Below, piece by piece: positions 16,712 through 26,140 of a stretch of DNA of 64,000 nucleotides (its first letter is position 1; each line of letters starts with the position of its first letter). The notes below the pieces were generated by a model. The model had not been told where the DNA came from. It made no database searches and worked only from the letters and a program-made list of their open reading frames with translations. A program made the translations under genes and the position numbers. Source of the stretch: Sunxiuqinia elliptica (GTDB lineage: Bacteria > Bacteroidota > Bacteroidia > Bacteroidales > Prolixibacteraceae); assembly GCF_900113005.1 (NCBI RefSeq), contig NZ_FONW01000003.1:292674-356673 (forward strand), written 5' to 3'.

Positions 16712-18955
16712 ATGATGCAGATAAAATGGATGATTCTTCTGCTACTTGTGACACCTTGCTTAAGCTGGGGACAAGCTGCTCCCAATTGGGTAAATGGACA
16801 GGTAGTGGAGAATGGTGAAGACGGAAAAAGTGAACCTCTCGTAGGTGTGAATGTCTATTGGGCTGGCACAACAATAGGAACCAGTTCTGACGAGCAGGGG
16901 CGCTTCCAGCTGGAACGAAACCAGCAAACGAATCAGTTGGTATTTAGCTATGTTGGCTACAGAAATGATACACTAGAGGTAAATTCGGGAGCATTGCCCA
17001 AAGTTGTGCTTAGTGCCTCCGTTGAACTGGCCGATATTGAGGTCGTGAAACGACAAAAGACTACAACTGTTTCCATGCTTAACTCAATCAAAGTTGAGCA
17101 AGTTGGAGAAAAAGAGCTGCTAAAAGCTGCTTGTTGTAACCTCAGCGAGAGCTTTGAGACCAATCCCAGCATTGATGTTTCGTTTACCGATGCCGTAACC
17201 GGAACACGCCAAATTCAGATGTTAGGACTCGCGGGCCCTTACGTCCAAATGACCCGTGAGAATATCCCGGACATAAGGGGGTTATCCTCTCTCTATGGCT
17301 TGCTGTTTATTCCTGGTACTTGGATTGAAAGTATCCAGCTAAACAAAGGTACCGGATCGGTTGCCAATGGCTACGAGAGTATCGCAGGACAAATCAACGT
17401 GGAGCTACGTAAACCAGAAGAGGCTGAACGCTTGTATTTAAACCTGTTTGCCAATACCGAAAGTCGCCTTGAAGCCAACCTGAACCTGGCTCACCGCTTC
17501 AAAAACGGGAAGTGGTCAACGGCCTTATTGCTGCATGGCAAAGACAACTCCAGCAAACTGGATCATAACCACGATGGTTTTATGGATATGCCCATCGGCG
17601 ACACCTATACCCTTCTGAACCGATGGAAGTATTTTGGGGATGATGGATTGCGGTTTCAAGCCGGAGTGAAAGGAACAACCATGAACAACCAAGGAGGGCA
17701 AATCAACTTTCGTCCGGAAGATGCCTTGACCACCAACGCTTGGGGAATGGACCTGCAAATTCGCAGGCTGGAAGGCTGGACAAAACTGGGAAAGGTTTTT
17801 GAAGATTTTCCATGGCGATCAGTTGGCTTACAATTAGCGGGAAATACGCATAAGCAAGACAGCTACTTTGGCCTAAACAGTTACAATGCCAAACAGGAAT
17901 CAGGCTATGCCAACTTCGTCTATCAAAGTATTTTAAGTAATACCCGGCATGAGTTTAAAACTGGAATCTCGTTTCAATACGATCATTATAATGAGCAGCT
18001 AAATGATACCACCTTCAACCGCGAAGAAGCCGTTCCTGGAGCCTATTTTGAATACACCTATCTCCCATCCGAAAAATTGTCTTTGGTTGCTGGGCTAAGA
18101 GCCGATTATCACAATTTGTTCGGAGCCTTTATAACCCCACGCTTGCACCTTCGTTATGCTCCATTTGAGCAAACAGTCATTCGTTTGGCCGCAGGTCGCG
18201 GGCAACGCACCGCAAGCATTATTTCGGAGAACAGTGGCGTACTGGCAAGCTCTCGTCAGCTCATTATTCAGGGACAGGACAATGGTAATCCCTACGGCTT
18301 TGGGCCGGAAGTCGCTTGGAACCTGGGGCTTAACCTTACCCAAAAATTTCTGCTGGATTATCGTGAAGGAAGTGTCAGCTTTGACTTTTACCGAACGGAT
18401 TTCAGCAAACAGGTTATTCTTGATTTAGAACAAAGCCCTCAGCAAGCCTTGTTTTACGAGCTGAATGGCGACTCTTATTCAAACAGTTTTCAAGCTCAAT
18501 TTGACTATGAAGTACTAACACGCCTCGATGCTCGTCTGGCTTACCGTTGGTACGATGTCAAAACAACTTATGGCGATCAACTGCTTCAAAAACCTTTGCA
18601 AGCAGCACACCGGGCTTTCCTTAACTTAGGCTACGAATCGCATAGCCATTGGAAGTTCGACTACACCTTGAATTGGCAGGGTAAAAAGCGAATTCCATCA
18701 ACAAGCTCGAATCCTGAACAGTACCAGTTAGAGGACTATTCGCCGGATTTTTTCCTGATGAATGCTCAGATTAGCAAGACCTGGAATGAACGTTTTGAAC
18801 TATACGTTGGCATGGAAAACTTAGCCAACTATAAACAGCCCAACCCTATTTTGGCAAGCGATCAACCCTTCAGCCCTTATTTTGATAGTTCACTCGTCTG
18901 GGGACCAATCTTTGGACGAAAGACTTATTTTGGACTACGATATAAACTTCAATAA
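16712..18955 (+). CDS. TonB-dependent outer-membrane receptor, probably for copper or another metal
   Basis: A 747-residue outer-membrane receptor. Order: signal peptide (MMQIKWMILLLLVTPCLSWG), a carboxypeptidase-regulatory-like domain (about 25-110), the plug domain (about 125-235, with AACCNLSESFETNPSIDV and GYESIAGQINVELR), then a beta-barrel to a C-terminal YFGLRYKL strand ending in an aromatic-rich motif. The Cys pair at the start of the plug is unusual and matches the Cys-rich nature of the two genes before it. That points to metal rather than glycan uptake, and there is no SusD partner. It closes a three-gene operon followed by a strong terminator. Copper as substrate is an inference from the neighbours. 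Confidence 0.9.
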   Translation: MMQIKWMILLLLVTPCLSWGQAAPNWVNGQVVENGEDGKSEPLVGVNVYWAGTTIGTSSDEQGRFQLERNQQTNQLVFSYVGYRNDTLEVNSGALPKVVLSASVELADIEVVKRQKTTTVSMLNSIKVEQVGEKELLKAACCNLSESFETNPSIDVSFTDAVTGTRQIQMLGLAGPYVQMTRENIPDIRGLSSLYGLLFIPGTWIESIQLNKGTGSVANGYESIAGQINVELRKPEEAERLYLNLFANTESRLEANLNLAHRFKNGKWSTALLLHGKDNSSKLDHNHDGFMDMPIGDTYTLLNRWKYFGDDGLRFQAGVKGTTMNNQGGQINFRPEDALTTNAWGMDLQIRRLEGWTKLGKVFEDFPWRSVGLQLAGNTHKQDSYFGLNSYNAKQESGYANFVYQSILSNTRHEFKTGISFQYDHYNEQLNDTTFNREEAVPGAYFEYTYLPSEKLSLVAGLRADYHNLFGAFITPRLHLRYAPFEQTVIRLAAGRGQRTASIISENSGVLASSRQLIIQGQDNGNPYGFGPEVAWNLGLNLTQKFLLDYREGSVSFDFYRTDFSKQVILDLEQSPQQALFYELNGDSYSNSFQAQFDYEVLTRLDARLAYRWYDVKTTYGDQLLQKPLQAAHRAFLNLGYESHSHWKFDYTLNWQGKKRIPSTSSNPEQYQLEDYSPDFFLMNAQISKTWNERFELYVGMENLANYKQPNPILASDQPFSPYFDSSLVWGPIFGRKTYFGLRYKLQ

Positions 18956-18961
18956 TCCCAG

Positions 18962-18996
18962 AGGATGCCAGCCGTTTTAGCTGGCATCCTTTTTTC
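18962..18996 (+). terminator. strong rho-independent terminator
   Basis: A perfect 11-bp stem AGGATGCCAGC/GCTGGCATCCT with a 7-nt loop runs into a T-rich tract. It closes the metal operon and separates it from the riboswitch leader. Confidence 0.92.
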
Positions 18997-19199
18997 TTTT
19001 AAACCAGCACTTTTCATACTCGCACCTCCACTTAAGCTGGCACTGACGAGCGGAACTGAAATCCCCTCCATGATTTTCATTTTTGGGAGTTATTAACAAG
19101 ATAAACAGGTCTGGAATAAAAGGCTTTTAATAGGATTCTCTTGCTGGTTTGTTAAAAACTCCATAGAACAAATTTCAGCTAAATGGCTTAAACTTGTTA

Positions 19200-19385
19200 T
19201 CGATTATTGGTTTCCCCGCCAACCACCGTTGACTGGGAATAAAAAGGGAATCCTGTGAAAATCAGGAGCTGTCCCCGCAGCTGTAAGTCCTTACGATGTT
19301 TCTGATGTTCTTTTGCCACTGTCCGCCAATTCGCGGATGGGAAGGCTTTCGGAAACCGGATGAGCCAGAAGACCTGCCATAATCT
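19200..19385 (+). ncRNA. cobalamin (adenosylcobalamin-type) riboswitch
   Basis: The conserved elements occur in order: GGGAATCCTGTGAAAATCAG, then GCTGTCCCCGCAGCTGTAAG, then GCCACTG followed by a GTCCGCCAA/TCGCGGATGGGAAGG arm, and finally the B12 box GAGCCAGAAGACCTGCC (about 19362-19378). ATTATTGG near 19204 can close with CCATAAT at the 3' end. The RNA precedes nrdB by about 150 nt. A TCGGGAG (19402-19408) and CTCCCGA (19494-19500) in the stretch after it can pair and may form part of the switching platform. In the known mode, B12 binding lowers expression of the genes downstream, here both B12-independent ribonucleotide reductases. Confidence 0.95.
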
Positions 19386-19534
19386 GTTTACAATTAGACT
19401 TTCGGGAGTAAAGGTCTGGTTCAGAGGTCGAATGGCATCCGTATACCCTTTTTGTTCTGATTTGTGCCGCTTTCTGTCTTTGCACCATTATTCCTCCCGA
19501 TGGCTTGATTTACAACATCAAAATACAACGAATA

Positions 19535-20521
19535 ATGAATGCAAAATTAATTGGGCGTACATCGGTGCGCGACAACATCAAACTCAGCGAGAATCCCTCG
19601 TATCCTGTTTTTCGTGAGCTTTACGAGAAACAAAAAAAGGCCATTTGGTTCCCCGAAGAGCTCAATATTCAGCAAGATGCACTCGACTACCACCATCTTT
19701 CAGTTGAAGAGAAAGACCTGTTTGACACAGCTGTTGGGTACTTTTCTTCTTCGGAATTATTGGTGCAGAATGTTTTGGTCAATGCTTTTTTCCCTTTATT
19801 AACCGATCCGCATGCCAAGATGAGCTTTAGCACCCAGCTTTTCATGGAGAACATTCACAGCGACTTTTTCGAAAGTGTGCTGCAGTCGTTTGGAATGGAT
19901 CATGCTGCAATGTACGATGTAGCTTTCAGCGATCCGTTTCTGCGTAAAAAGCAATCGCTCATTGTCGAAGAGATCGATAAAATCAGCTATGGAAAAATTG
20001 ATCCGGAAACACTTGAAGGACAAAAACAGGTACTTCGGGCTATTCTTCTGAATAACATTGTATTGGAAGGAATCTTCTTCTACTCCAGCTTTGCACACTT
20101 TTTCGCCATGAAAGAGATGGGCAAAATGAAGAATGTGGCATCGGGTGTGGAATTGATTTTAATCGATGAATCACTCCATTTGCAAAACGGCATTGAGGCC
20201 ATTCTCATCATTCTGGATGAAAGCCCTGACATTGTCGAGGATGAAGCTTTTGTGGAAGAAATGCGCAGTATCATACTGAAAGGCTTGCAGCTTGAGCTCG
20301 ACTACATTCGCTCAAAATTTGGTCAGCGAAGCCTGCTAGGCATGTCCTATCCCGAACTGGAGAAATACCTGAAATACATTACTGACAGGCGTTTGGTGGA
20401 ACTTGGTTTCGATCCGGAGTTTAACATCCACGAAAACCCCTTACGCTTTTTGCAAAAAGAAGATGTAAAAAAGCTGATCAACTTTTTTGAAGTTTCATCT
20501 ACCGAATACACCAACTACTAA
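19535..20521 (+). CDS. nrdB: ribonucleotide reductase R2 subunit (NrdB), class Ic-like, no radical Tyr
   Basis: A 328-residue R2 subunit. The six metal ligands are visible: Glu74 (SSSELLVQN), Glu105 and His108 (MENIHS), Glu178 (LEGIFFYSSF), Glu212 and His215 (DESLH). The residue seven after Glu105, which holds the radical Tyr in class Ia (E-x-x-H-S-x-x-Y), is Phe112. The first ligand is Glu where class Ia has Asp. Both are the known marks of the Chlamydia-type class Ic enzyme with a Mn/Fe cofactor; the EGIFFYS block is also like that group. The ATG at 19535 gives the natural start. It is the first gene after the B12 riboswitch, with nrdA 10 bp downstream. Confidence 0.95.
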   Translation: MNAKLIGRTSVRDNIKLSENPSYPVFRELYEKQKKAIWFPEELNIQQDALDYHHLSVEEKDLFDTAVGYFSSSELLVQNVLVNAFFPLLTDPHAKMSFSTQLFMENIHSDFFESVLQSFGMDHAAMYDVAFSDPFLRKKQSLIVEEIDKISYGKIDPETLEGQKQVLRAILLNNIVLEGIFFYSSFAHFFAMKEMGKMKNVASGVELILIDESLHLQNGIEAILIILDESPDIVEDEAFVEEMRSIILKGLQLELDYIRSKFGQRSLLGMSYPELEKYLKYITDRRLVELGFDPEFNIHENPLRFLQKEDVKKLINFFEVSSTEYTNY

Positions 20522-20531
20522 AGCCAGTAAC

Positions 20532-22937
20532 ATGCAACGAACAGTAATCAAAAGAGACGGTAGCGAAGAGCGCTTTCGCACCCAGGAAATTATCAACGCC
20601 ATTTTTGAAATCATTAAAGGCATGGCGGTTGAAGATGATTATGAGCTGGTTTTCCGGATCATCAAGGAACTGGACCTAAAAGTCCCGGAGCGAGTAACAA
20701 CAGAAGAATTGGATGTCTTGGTTTTGAAGGCCATTGAGCACCTCATTCCTAAGCATCCGGTATACGATACCCTCGCCACCTTACAGTTGCTAAAACTGAT
20801 CAATAAGCGGGTTGGTCGCCAATTTAGTTCCTTCTCGCAATACCTGAAATTCAATATTGAAACCGGCTATCTAAAAGAAGACTTGGTTCAGTTCGATCTG
20901 AAAACCATCGAAAAAGCGATTGACTATGACAATGATCGCCTGCTCGACTATTTTGGATTGACCACGCTTCGAGATCGTTACCTATCGAAAGACAGAGAAC
21001 AGGAAGTGATTGAAAAGCCACAGTGGTTTTTCATGCGGGTAGCCTTGGGAATTGGAACGACCGAAGACGAAGTAATCGCCATTTACAACAAGATGTCGCG
21101 CTTGGAATACCTACATTCAACCCCAACCTTATTCAACTCTGGAACCAATGTCTCTCAGTACTCGTCTTGCTATGTCAATGTCGTAGACGATTCTCTGCAA
21201 TCCATTACCGACAAGCTAACCGAGACCGCTTTTTTAGCCAAATATGCAGGCGGCGTAGGGACCGACATCAGCCGGGTTCGAGCTACGGGATCGCACATCC
21301 ACTCACTAAATGCCAAATCATCAGGCGTTATCCCATTCATCAAGGTTTTCGATACCATGGTGAACTCCATCCAGCAAGGTGGACGACGCCGGAGTTCGCA
21401 GGTCATTTCCATCCAACCTTGGCATTACGATATTGAAACCTTCCTGGAATTACGGGAAACAACCGGGAATGCTTACTTCCGAACACCATCTTTAAATACA
21501 AAGCTCTGGATGCCGGATGAAATGATGAAGCGCATTGAGAAAGATGAGCCAGTCTATTTATTTGATCCGGGAGAATGCCCTGAGTTGGTAGAGGCTGTTG
21601 GTGATGATTTCTCGAACAAATACCACAAACGCATTCAGCAGGCTGAAGCGGGTGAACTCAAACTTTTCAAGAAACTTTCAGGCCGCGATTTCTACAAGAA
21701 ATACCTCTTTAAGCTTGCGAAGACCGGGCATCCTTGGTTGACCTTTAAGGATGCGCACAACCGGCACAACCCTTGCCCTCAATATGGAATCATCAACAGC
21801 TCAAATCTTTGTACCGAGATTGCGATTCCAAACAATCCAGAATCGACGGCAGTCTGCACCCTGGCCTCCGTTAACTTGGCGCGTCACATCAATGCGGATA
21901 AAACGGACTTTAACTGGACGCAACTGGAAAGCACCATTCAAATTATTGTCCGCGCCTTGGACAATGTGCTGGATAAAAATTACTATCCATCCGAAGCCAG
22001 TAAACGGAACACAATGGACCTACGGCCACTCGGTATTGGCATGATGGGTTTTGCTGAAGCCTTGGTTCAACTGAAAATTGCCTATGATTCCAGCCAAGCC
22101 GTAGAAGTGGCTCAAAAGCTGGGGCAATTTTTCCGGGAGAAAGCTTACGGAACGTCAGAGCAATTAGCCAAGGAGAAAGGAGCCTTTCCACACTACGAAG
22201 CGGTTCGCAAAGCAGGGAAAGCTTACGCCTACCCTGCCCGACGCAATGCGGTATTGCTTGCAATTGCACCCACCGCAACCATATCCATCATTGCCGGAAC
22301 CACTTCCTCCATTGACTCGTATTTCAGCAACCTGTACTCACGCGATACCCTTTCCGGAAAATACATCGTCATCAACAAACGACTCATTGAGGATTTGGAG
22401 ATCAAAGGACTATGGAATGATGAAATTGCCGATGCAATTAAGAGCAACAACGGCTCGGTGCAAACCATTGAGGCTTTGCGTGGCAAGATTGATGTGAACC
22501 TGTATAAAACCACCTACGAAGTGCACCCCAAACGGCAGATTGACCTGGCTGCGGCATTTCAGGAAACCGTGGATCAAGCTGTTTCAAAATCAATTTACAT
22601 AGATGAGCAACTACGCGCTGAAATGGAAGATATCTACCTGTATGCCTGGAAAAAGCAATTAAAATCAACCTATTATTGTTTTATCGACAAGGTCATTAAA
22701 GGCGAAAAATATACTTCAGAAGTTAACAAGCGAGGCAGCCGAAAAGGCTTCGGACGTCAAAAGCTTGCCACGCCTGATTCAAGATTGAAAAATGATTCAC
22801 CCGACGGGCTAAAGACGATAGAACTGGAGGCTCGAGCCAAGTTTGGCGATGAACTTGTCGATGAGGTAAAGAAAGGCAACCAGGAGACTTGCCCAACTGA
22901 TCCGTTGCTGGCCAAGCTCTGCCCCAGCTGCGAATAA
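20532..22937 (+). CDS. nrdA: ribonucleoside-diphosphate reductase alpha subunit (NrdA)
   Basis: An 801-residue class I large subunit. An N-terminal ATP-cone (about 1-90, starting MQRTVIKRDGSEERF) gives allosteric activity control. The active site has the redox pair Cys213 (SSCYVNV) and Cys442 (VCTLASVN), and the thiyl-radical Cys427 within NLCTEI together with Asn425 and Glu429. The C-terminus carries the shuttle pair LCPSCE. Only one ATP-cone is present. It reduces all four ribonucleoside diphosphates with the NrdB subunit encoded just before it. The start at 20532 sits 10 bp after the nrdB stop; an earlier in-frame codon would overlap nrdB and lacks the conserved N-terminus. Confidence 0.97.
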   Translation: MQRTVIKRDGSEERFRTQEIINAIFEIIKGMAVEDDYELVFRIIKELDLKVPERVTTEELDVLVLKAIEHLIPKHPVYDTLATLQLLKLINKRVGRQFSSFSQYLKFNIETGYLKEDLVQFDLKTIEKAIDYDNDRLLDYFGLTTLRDRYLSKDREQEVIEKPQWFFMRVALGIGTTEDEVIAIYNKMSRLEYLHSTPTLFNSGTNVSQYSSCYVNVVDDSLQSITDKLTETAFLAKYAGGVGTDISRVRATGSHIHSLNAKSSGVIPFIKVFDTMVNSIQQGGRRRSSQVISIQPWHYDIETFLELRETTGNAYFRTPSLNTKLWMPDEMMKRIEKDEPVYLFDPGECPELVEAVGDDFSNKYHKRIQQAEAGELKLFKKLSGRDFYKKYLFKLAKTGHPWLTFKDAHNRHNPCPQYGIINSSNLCTEIAIPNNPESTAVCTLASVNLARHINADKTDFNWTQLESTIQIIVRALDNVLDKNYYPSEASKRNTMDLRPLGIGMMGFAEALVQLKIAYDSSQAVEVAQKLGQFFREKAYGTSEQLAKEKGAFPHYEAVRKAGKAYAYPARRNAVLLAIAPTATISIIAGTTSSIDSYFSNLYSRDTLSGKYIVINKRLIEDLEIKGLWNDEIADAIKSNNGSVQTIEALRGKIDVNLYKTTYEVHPKRQIDLAAAFQETVDQAVSKSIYIDEQLRAEMEDIYLYAWKKQLKSTYYCFIDKVIKGEKYTSEVNKRGSRKGFGRQKLATPDSRLKNDSPDGLKTIELEARAKFGDELVDEVKKGNQETCPTDPLLAKLCPSCE

Positions 22938-22968
22938 AAAAACAAAACATCAACTAACTTTTTTATAA

Positions 22969-25149
22969 ATGAATACAAAAACCAAAATTCAAACGGTTGT
23001 TAAACGTGACGGCCGTTCGGCAGCTTTTGATACCGAAAAGATTGCATTTGCAATTTTTAAGGCTTTACGAGCTACCGGCAAGCCCAGCCGGGAAAATGCC
23101 AATACCTATTGCTCTCAAGTCATTCAGCAATTAGAGCAATTGCAAGAAGAGACGCCAACCGTTGAAAACATTCAGGATGTTGTTGAACGAGTGCTCCTGG
23201 ATAATCAGGAGTTTGATGCAGCTAAAGCCTACATCATTTACCGTTATCAGCATCAAAATATTCGGGAGGCCAAAAACATTTTTTCCAATATTGACCTCAT
23301 CGAAGATTACATCAATCTTCAGGATTGGCGGGTGAAAGAAAGTGCCAACTCAACCTATTCGCTGCAAGGGTTGAATCAGCATATTTCCACCATCATCAGC
23401 TCGCAGTATTGGTTGAGCCAGATTTACCCCGAGGAAATTGCACAAGCCCATAAAAGCGGGCGTTTCCACATCCACGACTTGGGCTTTCTGAGTGTTTACT
23501 GTGTAGGCTGGGACCTGGAAGACTTGTTATTAAGTGGATTCCGCGGTGTTGAAGGAAAAACACAAAGCAAGCCCCCCAAACATCTGCGAACCGCTTTGGG
23601 ACAGCTTGTCAACTTCTTTTACACCATGCAGGGAGAAGCTGCCGGAGCCCAGGCATTATCCAGCTTCGACACTTATTTGGCACCGTTTATTCGCCACGAC
23701 AAACTGGACTATGCCGGCGTAAAGCAGTGCCTGCAAGAATTCATGTTTAATGTGAATGTACCTACACGTGTAGGCTTTCAAACACCATTCACCAACGTAA
23801 CGCTCGACTTGGAAATTCCGGGACACATGCTACAGCAACCGGTTATTATTGGTGGTGAGTTGCAAACATCGGTTTATGGCGATTACCAGGAAGAAATGAA
23901 GGTTTTCAATCAGGCTTTTGCCGAGGTGATGCTTGAAGGCGATGCGAATGGCAGTGTATTCTCTTTTCCAATCCCAACTTACAACATCACCAAAGAATTT
24001 GATTGGGACAATCCGGCCTATGAAAAGATTTGGGAAATGACTGCAAAATATGGGATTCCCTATTTTTCAAACTTCGTGAATTCAGACATGAGCCCGGACG
24101 ATGTTCGCTCCATGTGCTGTCGTTTGCGCTTAGATAAGCGCGAATTGAAAAGCCGTGGTGGTGGCTTATTTGGCGCCAATCCGCTAACTGGATCAGTTGG
24201 TGTGGTTACCATCAACTTGCCTCGTTTAGGATACGAATCGGCTTCCGAAGAAGATTTCTTTCAACGGCTATCGCACCTGATGGAATTGGGGAAAAGCAGC
24301 CTGGAAATCAAACGGAAGGTTATCGAACAACTGACTCATCAAGGGCTTTACCCGTATTCGAAATTCTACCTGCGTCACTTGTACCAGAAAAATGGCAGCT
24401 ATTGGGACAACCACTTCTCAACCATTGGCTTGGTTGGCATGAACGAATGTTGCCTGAATTTTCTGGGCAAGGAAATGATTTCAGAGAAAGGGCATGCCTT
24501 TGCCGTGAAGATCATGGATTTCATGCGCGAACGCTTGCAGGATTTCCAAGCTGAAACCGGGCATATCTACAACCTGGAAGCCACGCCAGCTGAAGGAACT
24601 TCGTATCGATTGGCACGCATCGATAAAATGCAGTATGCAGACATCATTGTTGCCAATGAGCAGCATGTAGCCCAAGGAGCTGAACCATATTACACCAACT
24701 CTACCCAGCTGCCGGTTGCCTACACCGACGATTTGTTTGAAGCTTTGCGCCTGCAGGATGACTTTCAGGTTCGCTACACCGGAGGTACAGTTTTCCATAC
24801 GTTTGTTGGCGAACGCCAGTTAAGCAGTGATGCCATTAAACGACTGCTAGTTATAGTAATGAATAACTTTAAGTTGCCTTACATCACACTGTCCCCAACC
24901 TTCAGCATTTGCCCCAGCCACGGTTATTTGTATGGCGAACACCATCAGTGCCCCAAATGCCAAGCAGATGGTGTTGAACAAGCTTGTACGGTATTTTCCC
25001 GCATTGTGGGCTATTTGCGACCGGTCGATCAATGGAACGACGGTAAGCGACAGGAATTTGATGAACGCAAATTATTCGATCACCAATCTCATGGACGAGA
25101 AAAGCCCCTGGAACTAATTCAGCTTCCCGAAGAAGTTCCTGTTTCATAA
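22969..25149 (+). CDS. nrdD: anaerobic ribonucleoside-triphosphate reductase (NrdD)
   Basis: A 726-residue class III reductase. It opens with an ATP-cone (VVKRDGRSAAFDTEKI and on to about 95), followed by the ten-stranded barrel domain. The C-terminal region has the zinc-binding cysteines (ICPSHG and QCPKC) and the glycyl-radical site RIVGYLRP with Gly681. The enzyme reduces ribonucleoside triphosphates without oxygen, and the radical is made by NrdG, encoded shortly after. It lies 31 bp behind nrdA, so the oxygen-dependent and oxygen-sensitive enzymes share one transcript and one riboswitch. No residues look missing. Confidence 0.96.
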   Translation: MNTKTKIQTVVKRDGRSAAFDTEKIAFAIFKALRATGKPSRENANTYCSQVIQQLEQLQEETPTVENIQDVVERVLLDNQEFDAAKAYIIYRYQHQNIREAKNIFSNIDLIEDYINLQDWRVKESANSTYSLQGLNQHISTIISSQYWLSQIYPEEIAQAHKSGRFHIHDLGFLSVYCVGWDLEDLLLSGFRGVEGKTQSKPPKHLRTALGQLVNFFYTMQGEAAGAQALSSFDTYLAPFIRHDKLDYAGVKQCLQEFMFNVNVPTRVGFQTPFTNVTLDLEIPGHMLQQPVIIGGELQTSVYGDYQEEMKVFNQAFAEVMLEGDANGSVFSFPIPTYNITKEFDWDNPAYEKIWEMTAKYGIPYFSNFVNSDMSPDDVRSMCCRLRLDKRELKSRGGGLFGANPLTGSVGVVTINLPRLGYESASEEDFFQRLSHLMELGKSSLEIKRKVIEQLTHQGLYPYSKFYLRHLYQKNGSYWDNHFSTIGLVGMNECCLNFLGKEMISEKGHAFAVKIMDFMRERLQDFQAETGHIYNLEATPAEGTSYRLARIDKMQYADIIVANEQHVAQGAEPYYTNSTQLPVAYTDDLFEALRLQDDFQVRYTGGTVFHTFVGERQLSSDAIKRLLVIVMNNFKLPYITLSPTFSICPSHGYLYGEHHQCPKCQADGVEQACTVFSRIVGYLRPVDQWNDGKRQEFDERKLFDHQSHGREKPLELIQLPEEVPVS

Positions 25150-25158
25150 TTGAGCAGC

Positions 25159-25189
25159 AAACTATCCGGCATTTTCTGTCGGATAGTTT
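25159..25189 (+). terminator. perfect hairpin after nrdD (attenuator or processing site)
   Basis: AAACTATCCG (25159-25168) and CGGATAGTTT (25180-25189) form a 10-bp perfect stem with an 11-nt loop, 10 bp after the nrdD stop. No T tract follows, so it may reduce or stabilise rather than fully end the transcript into nrdG. Confidence 0.5.
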
Positions 25190-25275
25190 CACCAAGAATC
25201 TATGCTTCTCCAATTCGGGGAGGTAGCCGGTTCTTTTTAGTTGAACTGATCAATCAAGCTTAAACAATTTTCATT

Positions 25276-25422
25276 ATGCGCATCAATCCTGACCGTAAAA
25301 AGTCCAAGAAACGCTACCCTCCACTCCTTTCGTGGGACATCTACCAACAATACCTAATTCGTATGGAACAAGAGCAAAAACAAAAGGAAACACCTAAAAA
25401 CCAGTCATCACATGAACATTAG
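25276..25422 (+). CDS. small basic ORF (48 residues) overlapping nrdG start
   Basis: A short frame from an ATG at 25276 to a TAG at 25422. It encodes a charged peptide beginning MRINPDRKKSKKRYPPLLSW and ending in a Gln/Glu/Lys-rich tail. It overlaps the nrdG start by 11 bp, which suggests translational coupling. Between nrdD and nrdG it is the only open frame that fills the gap. I do not recognise it. It has no membrane segment or Cys. It may be a real small protein of the anaerobic reductase system or only a coupling leader; the sequence alone does not decide. Confidence 0.5.
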   Translation: MRINPDRKKSKKRYPPLLSWDIYQQYLIRMEQEQKQKETPKNQSSHEH

Positions 25423-26104
25423 TGGATGGATTAAACAAAGCCTGATGGATTATCCTGGGAAGATCGCTTCGGTAATCTTTACCCAAGGATGTAATTTTCG
25501 TTGCCCCTACTGTCATAATCCAGAACTTATTCCAAAGGGAAAAGGCAGGATTGATGAAAACGAAGTGTTGGCCCACCTGCGCAAAACCCAGATGCTGCTC
25601 GATGGCATTGTCATTAGCGGTGGAGAGCCAACCATGCAAAGCGATCTGACGGATTTCATTCGTGAGATTAAAAGCCTGGGCTTAGCTGTTAAATTGGACA
25701 CCAATGGCAGTCAATCGAACCGTTTGGAGCAATTATTAGCTGAAGGCTTAGTTGATTATATCGCAATGGACATCAAGTCAGAGCTATGTCCAGCAGACTA
25801 TTCCAAAAACTCAGGAATTCCTGTTAGTACTCCATGCTTAAATGAAATTCGCCGATCAATACAGCTACTTATTCGTTCAGGCGTTGAACATGAATTTAGA
25901 ACAACTGTTTGTAGAGAATTGATCTCGATGGAAAATTTGCATAGAATTTTAGCTGAAATGACTGGTGCTAAGCGCTATTTCATTCAACATTACCGACCAG
26001 CTGAGAAGCAGACAACGATGCGCTTTTCGGCCTATTCAAATGAGGAAATAGCTGGCTGGTTAGCTATAGCCAACCAGCAATTAGACGTCGCCATTCGCGA
26101 TTGA
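25412..26104 (+). CDS. nrdG: anaerobic ribonucleotide reductase activase, radical SAM (NrdG)
   Basis: A 230-residue radical-SAM protein. The cluster motif CNFRCPYCH at about residues 27-35 binds the [4Fe-4S] centre, and VISGGEPTMQ is the SAM-binding GGE motif. The N-terminus MNISGWIKQSLMDYPGKIAS matches the NrdG-like/PflA-like activase group found with NrdD in anaerobes. It makes the glycyl radical on NrdD. It is longer than the E. coli NrdG (about 150 residues) and belongs to the longer subtype. The preceding small ORF overlaps its start. A CWC protein follows 36 bp downstream in the same direction. Confidence 0.94.
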   Translation: MNISGWIKQSLMDYPGKIASVIFTQGCNFRCPYCHNPELIPKGKGRIDENEVLAHLRKTQMLLDGIVISGGEPTMQSDLTDFIREIKSLGLAVKLDTNGSQSNRLEQLLAEGLVDYIAMDIKSELCPADYSKNSGIPVSTPCLNEIRRSIQLLIRSGVEHEFRTTVCRELISMENLHRILAEMTGAKRYFIQHYRPAEKQTTMRFSAYSNEEIAGWLAIANQQLDVAIRD

Positions 26105-26140
26105 TTCGAATAGTTGATTTAATGACAAGCAAATTACAAA

